Positions 9,900-18,290 of a stretch of 64,000 bases of DNA are shown here, in pieces. This DNA is from Corallococcus macrosporus DSM 14697. GTDB lineage: Bacteria > Myxococcota > Myxococcia > Myxococcales > Myxococcaceae. Where the stretch lies: the NCBI RefSeq assembly GCF_002305895.1, contig NZ_CP022203.1:5372501-5436500 (forward strand), written 5' to 3'. Each line of letters begins with the position of its first letter. Position 1 is the first letter of the stretch. The notes under the pieces are model-generated. The model was not told the origin of the DNA and did no database searches. It was given only the letters and a program-made list of their open reading frames with translations. Both the position numbers and the translations under genes were made by a program.

Positions 9900-10820
9900 C
9901 TACAGGTCCACCTGCCCCGAGGGCGCCGCGGGCGCGGCGTCCTCCTCCATGTCGAGCGGGCCGAAGGTCCCATCCGGCTTCAATATCCGCTGCCGCTCCG
10001 GCGCCTCGCTCAGCACCCGGATGGCCCCGTCCGGGGTCAGGAAATAGGCGATGCGGGACGCGGCGTGGACGACGGTGAGCGCGCCCAGCTCCGGGTAGAG
10101 CATCAGCGTGGCCAGCTCCGTCTCCAGCGGCCCGCCGAAGAGGACGTGGGAGTGGACCGAGCCCTGGTACAGCTCGCCCTCCGGCCCCGGCTCCAGGCTG
10201 ATGGCGAAGACGCTCTGGTGCAGGCGCACCGCCTCGCGCTGTGTGCGCCCGTCAGGGCTGTAGCGGAAGCGGAGGTCACCGCCGAGGTAGAAGCGCCTCG
10301 GGTCCTGCGTCCCCTGGAGCACGTAGACGGTGAGGTCGCCGTCCTCCTCCACATAGACGACGGGGTTGATGGCGCCCCGCTCGAAAGCCTCCACGGTGGC
10401 CAGCATCGAGGCCTTCACCGCCCGGGCGACGGGGCTGAAATCCCCGGGCAGCGCGTCGAGCGGCAGCGGCGCCATCTGCTCCGCGTCGTCACGGGGCGCC
10501 TTGAAGGCGTAGGCCGGGGTGAAGGTGCCCGCGTCATCCACGGAGCCGAAGAGGGAATACCACCCATCCTCGCGCGGCACCGTGAAGAACCACTCCATGC
10601 GCGAGTGGTCCAGCGCATCCTGGGTGAGGAGCCGGTCCGTGGCGAAGATGGCGGCGCGCTCCGCGTCGAAGATGTACTTCGCCCGCGCCTGGACGCGGCG
10701 CAGCTCCGCGTCGTCCGGGATGGGCACGGTGGAGTCGGCGCCCTCCGGCTTCGCGCGCCCCGAATGCGCGCCACATCCGAAGCAGAGAACGGCGACGACC
10801 AGCAAGGGAACCACACGCAT
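9900..10820 (-). CDS. Predicted lipoprotein of unknown function
   Basis: 306 residues from ATG 10820, preceded by a GAGG Shine-Dalgarno-like sequence. The N-terminus MRVVPLLVVAVLCFGC is a short signal peptide with a lipobox-like end (Cys16). The mature protein is acidic, with mixed alpha/beta character and no motif I recognise. It contains several RRFYLGGDLRFRYS-type strand segments and ends in a Pro/Ala-rich tail. It converges with the ChaN-like gene with 6 nt between the stops, so a shared envelope role is possible but unproven. An upstream in-frame extension is open to 10880 but would bury the signal peptide. Confidence 0.7.
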   Translation of the reverse strand: MRVVPLLVVAVLCFGCGAHSGRAKPEGADSTVPIPDDAELRRVQARAKYIFDAERAAIFATDRLLTQDALDHSRMEWFFTVPREDGWYSLFGSVDDAGTFTPAYAFKAPRDDAEQMAPLPLDALPGDFSPVARAVKASMLATVEAFERGAINPVVYVEEDGDLTVYVLQGTQDPRRFYLGGDLRFRYSPDGRTQREAVRLHQSVFAISLEPGPEGELYQGSVHSHVLFGGPLETELATLMLYPELGALTVVHAASRIAYFLTPDGAIRVLSEAPERQRILKPDGTFGPLDMEEDAAPAAPSGQVDL

Positions 10821-10953
10821 GGGGACCTCGTCCGTGACGGCAGGTCCACCCATTCTGCGCCAGCCTTCCACGGCCGTCACGCCGCGTGGAGCGGCGCTGC
10901 CGGAGGATTGGTGGCGCGTCCACCGCCATCCTCCGCTGGCCTGCGACCCGGGA

Positions 10954-11355
10954 CTACGTCTTCTGCGGCGCGCTCGCGTGCAGGGCCGCCTTCACCTTCG
11001 CTCGGAAGGCGCGCATCTTCGACCGCAGCTCCTCCCTCTGCGCGTCGGAGAGCTGGCCGCCCGCGGCTTCACGCTGGGCCTTCATCTCCTCGCGGAGCTG
11101 GCGGCCCTCGGCCTTGAGCGCGTCCGCCTGGGCCTGGGTGAGGCGGCCCTCGGCCACTGCCTTGTCCATCCGGTGCGCCAGGCGGGCCATCTTGTGCCCG
11201 TGCCGCTTGCCCTTGTGGCGGTGGTGTCCGCCATGCCCCTTGCCGTCCGCCGCGGGCGGGTTGGCCGGCTCGGGCGTGGCCGTCTGGGCCAGCACGGGCG
11301 TGGCGAGGAACAGCGAGGCGACGGCAACGGAACGCAGGGTGGTGATGAGCTTCAT
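10954..11355 (-). CDS. Small periplasmic His-rich helical protein, Spy/CpxP-like
   Basis: 133 residues. A signal peptide ends at VLAQ (about 23). A histidine/lysine-rich patch follows (GKGHGGHHRHKGKRHGHK, about 39-56), then a long amphipathic helical region rich in Glu, Gln, Arg and Ala containing LTQAQADALKAEG and LSDAQREELRSK. That arrangement resembles LTXXQ-motif periplasmic chaperones of the Spy/CpxP/CnrX group, which respond to envelope stress or metal. The histidine patch could bind metal. No sensor kinase is adjacent. The assignment rests on composition and motif spacing only. Confidence 0.7.
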   Translation of the reverse strand: MKLITTLRSVAVASLFLATPVLAQTATPEPANPPAADGKGHGGHHRHKGKRHGHKMARLAHRMDKAVAEGRLTQAQADALKAEGRQLREEMKAQREAAGGQLSDAQREELRSKMRAFRAKVKAALHASAPQKT

Positions 11356-11488
11356 CGTGGTTCGCTCCTCTGGGTGACTGAGGCGTCGGGAACCGGCCTT
11401 GCCGTCGCCTCTTGCCCTGAAAAACCCCGCGCGGCGCGAAAGGTTAAAGCCGTCCGCGCGGAGGCCTGTTCGCGCCTGCTCCCCTGCC

Positions 11489-12280
11489 CTACCGCGTGGG
11501 CAGCTTCATCGCGCGCGTGGCGATGAAGCCGTTGTAGTACCGCGACAGCGCGTCTTCCGGGCCGAACGAGTCCTCGAAGAAGCCGACGACGGCGAGCCCC
11601 GCGTCCACCTGGCCGCCAATCTGGTCCTCCAGGGAGTGCCCCACGCAGAGCGGCTCGTTCACGTCCGTGAAGCGGCGGCGCTCCTCGTCGGACAGGCTGG
11701 TGAAGTCCGAATAGGGCATCCGGTACTTCAACGTGAAGATGCCCTGCTTCTCCAAGGCCAGGTCGAACAGGTAGTTCACCGGGTTGGTGAAGCCGGACAG
11801 CAGCACGCCGCCAGGGCGCAGCACGCGCGCCGCCTCACGCCACACGGGGCGCACCGCGTCCACGAAGCAGTTGGAGCACGGGTGGAAGATGAGGTCGAAG
11901 CTTTCGTCTTTGAAGGCGGAGAGGTCGCGCATGTCGCCCTCCACCAGCCGCAGCTCCAGACCCTCGCGCTCCGCCACCAGGCGGTCCTGGCCAAGCTGCG
12001 CGGGGGAGTTGTCCAGCACCGACACCCGGGCGCCCGCCGCCGCGAACACCGGGGCCTGCTGGCCACCGGAGCCCGCGAGGCACAGCAGGTCCTTGCCCCG
12101 GAGGTCACCGAACCACTCGCGCGGCACGGGCTTCGTCGGCGTGAGGACCACGCTCCAATCGCCCTTGCGGGCGGCGGCGATGACCTCCGGGCTCACGGGG
12201 AGCGTCCACTTGTTGCCCGTGGCCACCTGGTGATTCCACGCCTCGCGGTTGTACTTCCGCACGTCCGCTTCAGTCGTCAT
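11489..12280 (-). CDS. Class I SAM-dependent methyltransferase
   Basis: 263 residues from ATG 12280, with GGAAGGG about 6 nt upstream. It shows the Rossmann methyltransferase pattern: motif I LLCLAGSGGQQAPVFAAAGA, an acidic end of strand 2 (VSVLDNSPAQL), the VEGDMRDLSAF segment, and a post-motif LIFHPCSNCFV. The C-terminal part carries the substrate cap. The start lies inside the 3' end of the upstream dehydrogenase gene (11-nt overlap), so the two are translationally coupled. The substrate is unknown. It most resembles generic bacterial small-molecule methyltransferases. Confidence 0.88.
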   Translation of the reverse strand: MTTEADVRKYNREAWNHQVATGNKWTLPVSPEVIAAARKGDWSVVLTPTKPVPREWFGDLRGKDLLCLAGSGGQQAPVFAAAGARVSVLDNSPAQLGQDRLVAEREGLELRLVEGDMRDLSAFKDESFDLIFHPCSNCFVDAVRPVWREAARVLRPGGVLLSGFTNPVNYLFDLALEKQGIFTLKYRMPYSDFTSLSDEERRRFTDVNEPLCVGHSLEDQIGGQVDAGLAVVGFFEDSFGPEDALSRYYNGFIATRAMKLPTR

Positions 12281-13046
12281 GCAGCACCCTTCCTTCCATG
12301 CCTCCGGCGACCGTGACGACCTCACCCGTCACGTGTCCGGAGATCCGGTCCGACGCGAGCGACACCACCACGCGCGCCACGTCCACGGGCTCGGCCACCT
12401 TGCGCAGCGGCATCGTCCGCGTGGCGCGCTCGACGAAGCCCGGCTGCGCCAGCTTGGCGCGGCTGCGGTCCACCGCCGTCCACCCCGGGCACACGACGTT
12501 GACGCGGCCCAGGGGCGCGATGCGGTTCAGCTCGTTCTTGAGGCTCTTGAGGAAGCCGCTCGCCAGCGCGCCCTTGGCGGCGGCGTAGTCGGCATGGCCT
12601 GCTTCACCGAACAGCCCCGCGGTGGAGCTGATGATGACGATGTTGCCCGTCTTCGTGGTGGCCACGTGCCGGAGGAAGGCGCGGCAGCACAGGAAGACGC
12701 TGTCCAGGTTCTCCGCCAGCGTGCGGCGCCAGCGCGTCAGCGACATCTCCCAGAGGGGCTCATCCGGGGCGGGCCAGACGCCCGCGTTGCACACCAGCAC
12801 ATCCAGCCGCCCCAGCGCGGCCACCGCCGCGGGGACGAGCGCGTCCACATCGGCCTCCACCGTCAGGTCCGCGCGCACCGCGGCGCCGCCGACCTCGCGC
12901 GCCAGCGCCTGGGCCTTCTCGGTACTGGAGTGGTGGTGCACCGCGACCTTCGCGCCTTCTTCCGCGAAGGTGCGGACCAGGGCGGTGCCGATGCCTCCAG
13001 CGCCGCCCGTGACCAGGACGCCTCTGCCTTGCAGCTCCGTGTCCAT
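12270..13046 (-). CDS. Short-chain dehydrogenase/reductase
   Basis: 258 residues. The NAD(P)-binding motif VTGGAGGIG is near residues 12-20, NAG near 90, and the catalytic Ser-Tyr-Lys set appears as IISSTAG and YAAAKGAL (YxxxK). The C-terminus GEVVTVAGGM is typical of classical SDRs such as FabG-like ketoreductases. I chose ATG 13046, preceded by GAGGAG; the frame stays open far upstream without SDR similarity. It overlaps the downstream methyltransferase by 11 nt. The substrate cannot be told from sequence. Divergent from the pseudokinase-like gene. Confidence 0.9.
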   Translation of the reverse strand: MDTELQGRGVLVTGGAGGIGTALVRTFAEEGAKVAVHHHSSTEKAQALAREVGGAAVRADLTVEADVDALVPAAVAALGRLDVLVCNAGVWPAPDEPLWEMSLTRWRRTLAENLDSVFLCCRAFLRHVATTKTGNIVIISSTAGLFGEAGHADYAAAKGALASGFLKSLKNELNRIAPLGRVNVVCPGWTAVDRSRAKLAQPGFVERATRTMPLRKVAEPVDVARVVVSLASDRISGHVTGEVVTVAGGMEGRVLHDD

Positions 13047-13283
13047 CCGGGTGTTCTCCTCGGTCGTGCCTTCACGGGGCCGCTTTCGCGGAGTCGCGGG
13101 CACACCGGTGGCGTCCGGCGGCTCACGACGAGAAAAGGCCCCGGCTCCTGACAAGAGCCCGCCCCATGCCCCAAGGCCAGCGGAAAGAATCCGGGCCCCC
13201 CCTGGCGGGACGGGCTTCCTTACCGTGCCGACTTTGTGATTACTTCTACAAAACCCTCTCAGGTTTATCTCAAGGAGCCGCCC

Positions 13284-14453
13284 TTGACCTCTCACCGCCT
13301 CACGACCGCCACTCGGGAGGAACCGGCCATCCTCACGTTCGAACGACGGCACGTCCTCTTCACGGTCGAGCACACGCGCTTCGAGTTCGTCCGCACGATG
13401 GAGCGCCGGGCCAACGGCGAGGAGCTGCTCCTGGCCAACCGCTACGAACGTCACGGGCTCGCGGGCCGCGTCGCCATCAAGCGCGTGCGCAGCCCCGCGA
13501 GCGCCGCGCGAAGGCAGCGGCTGGTGGAGGAAGTGCAACTGGCCTACCGCCTCCACCATCCCACCATCGCCCAGGTGCACTACTTCAAGGTTCACCGGGG
13601 CAAGCCGTACATCATCATGGAGCACGTGGACGGGCCGTCGCTGGAGACGGTGCTGAACCTCATGGCCATGCGCGGCAAGCCCGTGTCCCTGCCCTTCGCG
13701 CTCCATGTCGCCGCGGAGCTGGCGGATGCCCTGCACCACGCCCACTCGCTCCAGGACGAGCAGGGCCGGTCCCTGAGGCTGATTCATCGCGACGTCAGCC
13801 CACGGAACGTGAGGGTGGCGCATACGGGCGAGGTGAAGCTGACGCACTTCGGCGTGGCCTACTCGCACCTGGTCGGCCGGGAGGAGACGGCGGACGCGCT
13901 CCTCAAGGGCGACGTGGCCTACGCCTCTCCGGAGTACCTCGCGGGCACGACGCTGACCGCCGCCTCGGACCTCTTCTCGCTGGGCCTGGTGCTGTTGGAG
14001 CTGGCCACGGGGCGGCACCTCTTCGCGGCCGCGGCGGATTCGCTGGAGCCGCCGCGCGCGAAGACACGCGAGCTGCGCCTGGAGGAGCCCCCTTCCCTGC
14101 CGCTCACTCAAATGCTGATGCTGCTGGAGGACCATGGCCCCCAGGACATCGAGCGGGCCGCCGCGGACCTGCCAGACGAGGTGCGCGCCGTCCTTCAGGG
14201 AACATTGCAGAAGGACGCAGCGAAGCGCTTCGCCTCGGCCGGAGCCCTGTGTACGGCGCTCCGGGAGTGCCTCGTGCAGGAGATCCGCCGCGCCGGCCGC
14301 CCCTTCGGACGTGCCGACATCGCCGAGGAGCTGGCGCGGCTCATCAGCGACGCCAGCGCGGTGCGCGACGAGGTCGAACTGCTCGACGAGGGACTCTTCC
14401 CCTCGGGCCTCGATGCCCACGAATTGCCACCGCGGGGCCAGGGAGGCAACTGA
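13284..14453 (+). CDS. Ser/Thr protein kinase-like protein, probable pseudokinase
   Basis: 389 residues from a TTG at 13284 preceded by AAGGAG with 6-nt spacing; an in-frame GTG lies 48 nt upstream. The Hanks kinase fold is recognisable: VAIK (Lys66), HRDVSPRNV (168-176) and ASPEYL. Two catalytic features are abnormal. The Gly-rich loop lacks GxGxxG, and the magnesium-binding DFG is HFG (188-190, CAC codon at 13845-13847). The C-terminal 120 residues are helical, with no transmembrane segment. It probably binds partners or nucleotide without efficient phosphotransfer. It converges on an XRE regulator with 15 nt between the stops. Confidence 0.88.
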   Translation: MTSHRLTTATREEPAILTFERRHVLFTVEHTRFEFVRTMERRANGEELLLANRYERHGLAGRVAIKRVRSPASAARRQRLVEEVQLAYRLHHPTIAQVHYFKVHRGKPYIIMEHVDGPSLETVLNLMAMRGKPVSLPFALHVAAELADALHHAHSLQDEQGRSLRLIHRDVSPRNVRVAHTGEVKLTHFGVAYSHLVGREETADALLKGDVAYASPEYLAGTTLTAASDLFSLGLVLLELATGRHLFAAAADSLEPPRAKTRELRLEEPPSLPLTQMLMLLEDHGPQDIERAAADLPDEVRAVLQGTLQKDAAKRFASAGALCTALRECLVQEIRRAGRPFGRADIAEELARLISDASAVRDEVELLDEGLFPSGLDAHELPPRGQGGN

Positions 14454-14468
14454 CGGACGCCCCTGGCG

Positions 14469-14807
14469 CTACCGGGACAGGGCGCTCGCCATCACGACGA
14501 GCGCCTTGAGCTTCTCATCGTCCAGCGTCTCCGCGAGCGTCATCAACCGCCGCTGCAACGAGGACGGCTTCTTCGCGCCCGCGCGGCTCTCCCGGGCGAG
14601 CCCCAGCAGCTCATCCGTGGAGGTGCGCAGCACCATGGCCACCCTCCGGAGCGTGGACACCCGCGGCAGCATCTTCCCCCGCTCCATCCGGCTGTAGACC
14701 ATGGGGTGCATGTCCAGCAGCGCCGCCACTTCGACCTGCGTCAGTCCCAGCCGCGCGCGCGCCTCACGCACGGCCCTCCCGAAAACGGCTCCCAGTTCTT
14801 CATCCAT
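14469..14807 (-). CDS. XRE-family helix-turn-helix regulator
   Basis: 112 residues. The N-terminal half is a Cro/C1-type HTH: AVREARARLGLTQVEVAALL, followed by MHPMVYSRMERGKMLPRVSTL and TDELLGL. The C-terminal 40 residues form a helical tail, possibly for dimerisation. The start ATG at 14807 has no strong Shine-Dalgarno sequence. It is divergent from the kinase gene at 15007 and may regulate that region, but no operator could be assigned. One copy of the 40-bp repeat lies between them. Confidence 0.88.
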   Translation of the reverse strand: MDEELGAVFGRAVREARARLGLTQVEVAALLDMHPMVYSRMERGKMLPRVSTLRRVAMVLRTSTDELLGLARESRAGAKKPSSLQRRLMTLAETLDDEKLKALVVMASALSR

Positions 14808-14891
14808 GGCTCGCCCAGGAGCCTAACCCAACACCCCGGCGCGCGGGTGGCCCGCCGCGACGCTAAGCACTTCAAGACGGGGCCTTGGAGA

Positions 14892-14931
14892 GCACTTTCA
14901 CCTTCCCTGGCGGCAACGAGGACGGCATCCT
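14892..14931. repeat. 40-bp repeat, copy A
   Basis: Matches 17970-18009 in direct orientation at 33 of 40 positions by eye. Both start with GCACTTTCACCTT and end with ACGGCATCCT. On the minus strand both copies contain an ATG followed by a similar 12-codon peptide (here MPSSLPPGKVKV). It lies in the gap between the XRE regulator and the membrane kinase. Confidence 0.7.
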
Positions 14932-15006
14932 CCCGGCGGGGTCCTGGCGGAGGCCCGTGACACGCCAGGTCGGACCCGCCGGGTGGGCAGCCCCCTGGGA
15001 GAGAGC

Positions 15007-16848
15007 ATGGCGGAAGCGCAGGGGCGAGAGGACTCGCCGGGGACACGCATCGCGGGCTTCACCCTGGGCAAGCGGCTGGGCAGCGGCGCGTTCGGTGACG
15101 TGTACCTCGCGACGCGCGACGGCGAGGAGGTCGCGCTCAAGCTCCAGGACCTCCACCGGATGGCGGGGTGGCCCGAGCGGGAGTGCGCCATCCTGCTGCG
15201 CCTGCGTCACCCCAACGTGGTGGCGTTCCGCGCCGGCGGCAGGTTCCCGGGCGAACAGCCCCGGCAGTTCTACCTGGCGATGGAGTACGTGCGAGGCCGG
15301 ACGCTGCATCAGTGGGTGGAAGAGGAGAACCCCAGCGCGCGCCAGGTGGCACGGCTGCTGCGCGGCATGGCCCGGGGCCTGGAGGCGACGCACGCGGCGG
15401 GCGTCGTGCACCGCGACATCAAGGAGTCCAACGTCATGGTGCGGGAGGCGGACGGAGCGCCCGTGCTGGTGGACTTCGGCGTGGGCGACTTCGCCGGCGC
15501 GCCCCGCCTCACCCAGGGCGTCCTGCCGCCAGGGACCATGCGCTACCGCAGCCCGGAGGCGCTGGCGTTCCGCAGGGCCAGCAGCTCGGCGATGGAGCCG
15601 AAGTACCGGTGTGAGCCGGCGGATGACGTCTACGCGCTCGGCGTGGTCCTCTACTGGATGCTCACCGGCCGCCCCCCCTTCCTGGAGGTGGTGACCCCTA
15701 CGCAAATCGAGGCCGTCATCTCCGAGGCGCCGCTGGCGCCCCAGGGGGTGAACCCGCGAGTGCCACCGGCGCTGGGCGAGCTGTGTCTGCGAATCCTGGC
15801 CAAGGCCCCAGAAGCCCGTGGGAGCGCGGCGGATCTGCGCGCGGACGTGGAGCGGGCGCTCGCCGCCGCCGACGCGACGTGGGACGTCCCCTTGTGCGAG
15901 TGGCGGCAGGACGCGGAGGCACCCGAGCCGGAGCCCTGGCCCGAGCACGACAACGACGCTGCGTTGGCGATGTGGGTCGAGGCGGGTGACGCTCCCTGGC
16001 GCACGCCCAGGCGCGGCCCCCTGCCGCACAAGGCCCCGCTGGAGCCGCCGGCCGCCGCGGACGCGGCGTCACGTGTGCTCGCTCCGGGACGCGCGGCGCG
16101 CTGGGCGGTGCTGCTCGTGGGGCTCGTGTGCGCGGTGGGCGTGGGGCGCTGGGTGACGGCACCCGCGCCTGACGGCATGGGGAATCCCAGCCGGGAAGTG
16201 GCTTTGGCCAGTGGCCAGCCAGAAAGTGGGCACGCCGCGCCACTGCCCGCCCCCGGGCCCACCCACGCGGCCGTCACCGCCGAGGTGGCGCACCCGAAGA
16301 AGGACGAGCTCCCCGTGAAGCAGAAGCCCGACAGCATGACGACTCCCCAGCAGCCCGCCTCCAGCGCGCGGGCCCTCAAGGCAGCGGCCCGAACGATGGT
16401 CGCCGTCGCCGCCTGCTCGGGCCTGGGCTGCCCCAGCGGCCCGCAGGTGCGCCCAGCACCTCCTGGCGAAGCCTGCCCGCCCGGTGCGGAGGCGGCCATG
16501 GAGCGGGCCGGGATTCGCATTGGCGCCGGCACGGGCCTCCTCTTCGTCGACGGAAAGGGGTACGGAGACCCCGTCCCCGTCCGGGAGGGGCGAGTTCAGG
16601 TTGAGCTCGGACCCGGTTTCGGAACGCTGTCTTCAGGCACGGCGGTAGGCGAGCTCATCTTCGCCGACCGCGTCTATGGCCGCTTCACCCAGGCCTACAC
16701 CCGTGGAGGGGACTTCATCCCGGTGTGTCTGGAGATGGTCGAGCAGCACGGCGTGCGCGGCCTCCGAAGGAAGAGCAGCGACCCGAGCCCTGGCACCGCC
16801 ATCGTCAGCAACACCGCCATCGTGTTCGCCGTGGAGCGCTTCGAATAG
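15007..16848 (+). CDS. Transmembrane Ser/Thr protein kinase (Hanks type)
   Basis: 613 residues from ATG 15007 with GGAG 5 nt upstream. The N-terminal cytoplasmic kinase is complete: GSGAFG loop (25-30), VALK (Lys45), HRDIKESN (135-142), DFG (156-158) and RSPEAL. A Pro/Glu-rich juxtamembrane stretch leads to a single membrane helix (about 365-381). The extracytoplasmic region is a Pro-rich stalk followed by a small beta-rich, Cys-containing domain (GTGLLFVDGKGYG, then FTQAYTRGGDFIPVCLEM). That C-terminal module recurs on myxobacterial kinases. It is followed 35 nt later by a DUF2381 protein, a typical Myxococcus pairing that suggests an envelope-sensing unit. Confidence 0.93.
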   Translation: MAEAQGREDSPGTRIAGFTLGKRLGSGAFGDVYLATRDGEEVALKLQDLHRMAGWPERECAILLRLRHPNVVAFRAGGRFPGEQPRQFYLAMEYVRGRTLHQWVEEENPSARQVARLLRGMARGLEATHAAGVVHRDIKESNVMVREADGAPVLVDFGVGDFAGAPRLTQGVLPPGTMRYRSPEALAFRRASSSAMEPKYRCEPADDVYALGVVLYWMLTGRPPFLEVVTPTQIEAVISEAPLAPQGVNPRVPPALGELCLRILAKAPEARGSAADLRADVERALAAADATWDVPLCEWRQDAEAPEPEPWPEHDNDAALAMWVEAGDAPWRTPRRGPLPHKAPLEPPAAADAASRVLAPGRAARWAVLLVGLVCAVGVGRWVTAPAPDGMGNPSREVALASGQPESGHAAPLPAPGPTHAAVTAEVAHPKKDELPVKQKPDSMTTPQQPASSARALKAAARTMVAVAACSGLGCPSGPQVRPAPPGEACPPGAEAAMERAGIRIGAGTGLLFVDGKGYGDPVPVREGRVQVELGPGFGTLSSGTAVGELIFADRVYGRFTQAYTRGGDFIPVCLEMVEQHGVRGLRRKSSDPSPGTAIVSNTAIVFAVERFE

Positions 16849-16883
16849 CCCCCTCCGCCACCGACCCGCGCCGTCCACAAGGG

Positions 16884-17801
16884 ATGTGCTTGTCCGTGAC
16901 CACGCCACTGCTCCCCCTTCATGTCCTCGCGATTCTCCTGGTGGTGGCAGCGCCCGCGCGCGCCCAGCCAGCCTCCTGCCAGGACCCGGCGGAGCGGCCC
17001 ATTGAGTTGGGCGCGGAGCGGTGCAGCCGACTCGCCGAGATCCGGGTTGGCGAGAATGTGGCGACAGTGCTTCGCTTCGACACGCCCCTGGTGCGCGCGG
17101 AGCTGACCGGACCGGGACGCTTCCGAAAGGTGATGGACGGCGAACTCCTCATGCTGGTGCCCGACGCGCCCGCGGAGGACGGGGCCCGAACCTCGCTGAC
17201 GGTCTCCTTCGCGGATGGCGCGGTCCCCACCCAGGCCAGGCTCCATCTCATCATGGCGACGCCCGCGCGGGCGGAGCGACAGGTGGAGCTCTTTCGGCGG
17301 GCGCGCACGGCCGACTCCCTCCAGCGGGAGCTGCGGGAAACGCAGCGGACGCTTCAAGAGCTGCGCGCGGAGAACGCGCGGCTGAAGGCAGCGCAGACGC
17401 TCCCAGATGGTTTGATGGGGATGTGGGAGAGCGGCGCCATGGACCGAACTGGCGTCGCAGCCAAAGAGAACCTGAGCATCCAACAGCACGCGCGGAACAG
17501 CCTGGTGCTCCTCTCCGGGCTGACCTTCCGAGCCAGGAGCATCCTGGTGGTGGTGAGCCTGAAGAGCCCACCCGGCGCGAAGCCGTGGCAGGCCACGGGC
17601 GCGGCCCTGGTGGGCCCGGATGGCGCGGAGCTGAAGGTCGCGAGGATCTGGAACCCCGCGGCCCTCAAGCCCGGCGAGTGGGCAAACGTCCTGGTGGAGA
17701 CCGATCCCGTGAAAGGCGCCCTCCGAGGCCCCTTCACCCTGACGCTGTGGGCGGAGGACGGCAAGCGCCCCATCATCCTCGGCAACATCGAGTTCCCGTG
17801 A
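16884..17801 (+). CDS. DUF2381 (TIGR02268) family exported protein
   Basis: About 305 residues with a signal peptide ending at ARAQ (about 29). The mature part has a beta-rich N-terminal domain, a helical segment with heptad-like spacing (ELRETQRTLQELRAENARLKAA), and a beta C-terminal half containing SGLTFRARSILVVVSLKSP and GPDGAELKVARIWNP. This is the layout of the Myxococcus paralogous family TIGR02268/DUF2381, almost always found beside Ser/Thr kinases. The start is uncertain: AAGGG directly abuts ATG 16884, so TTG 16890 or GTG 16896 may be used instead. Probably co-transcribed with the kinase. Confidence 0.85.
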   Translation: MCLSVTTPLLPLHVLAILLVVAAPARAQPASCQDPAERPIELGAERCSRLAEIRVGENVATVLRFDTPLVRAELTGPGRFRKVMDGELLMLVPDAPAEDGARTSLTVSFADGAVPTQARLHLIMATPARAERQVELFRRARTADSLQRELRETQRTLQELRAENARLKAAQTLPDGLMGMWESGAMDRTGVAAKENLSIQQHARNSLVLLSGLTFRARSILVVVSLKSPPGAKPWQATGAALVGPDGAELKVARIWNPAALKPGEWANVLVETDPVKGALRGPFTLTLWAEDGKRPIILGNIEFP

Positions 17802-18290
17802 GCTGACGCCGCGGCCAGGCGCCCTGCTCCGGATTCGAGCTTGCTCCTGCCTCGTCGCGCGCGCCGAGACGGCAGCGAAGGCGCTCGCCGCCGCGCTCGG
17901 CTCGCTGTCCATGACAGGGCTGAAAGGGGGCGAACAGCCCCTGGGCCCGCGAGCGCCCTGCCGCGACATGCACTTTCACCTTCTCTGGCAGCAGGAGGAA
18001 CGGCATCCTTCATCCCAGGTCCTCCAACGACCCATCAACCTCAGAGGTCCTACAGGATGGTTGAACGTTCCATGGGAAGAAGGATGACAGAGGCACGGAG
18101 TCGCTGTGCCTTCGCTCCGGCATTGAATGCTCCCAGGCGCCCGGGAGCTGGCCCCACCCTTGGAGTTCAGGCAGCGCACCAGGGCACGCTGCGGCGCACA
18201 ACCACGTCGAAACCAAGGGTCGACACCGCCCCCCCCTACCCATCCAGGGTGATAGACGCCAGCCGTTGAGATCTGATTAGTAGACTCAAC
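17802..18290. other. Intergenic region upstream of the Cys-rich lipoprotein gene
   Basis: A 489-nt gap without a convincing gene. It holds the second copy of the 40-bp repeat (17970-18009). At its 3' end is a relatively AT-rich stretch with a 6-bp inverted repeat (GTTGAG 18265-18270, CTCAAC 18285-18290) touching the ATG of the next gene. The promoter of the lipoprotein/DUSAM pair should lie here. No clear -35/-10 pair was assigned. Confidence 0.6.
17970..18009. repeat. 40-bp repeat, copy B
   Basis: Direct repeat of 14892-14931 with 7 mismatches. The minus strand reads ATG plus MPFLLLPEKVKV, similar to the MPSSLPPGKVKV of copy A. Each copy is upstream of one of the two accessory plus-strand gene sets (kinase/DUF2381 and lipoprotein/DUSAM), so they may mark a shared insertion or regulatory unit. 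Confidence 0.7.

Noticed and set aside
13047-14420. Extension of the short-chain dehydrogenase frame by over 450 codons
   Set aside because: It is antisense to the kinase-like gene. The SDR fold and a GAGGAG site support the ATG at 13046.
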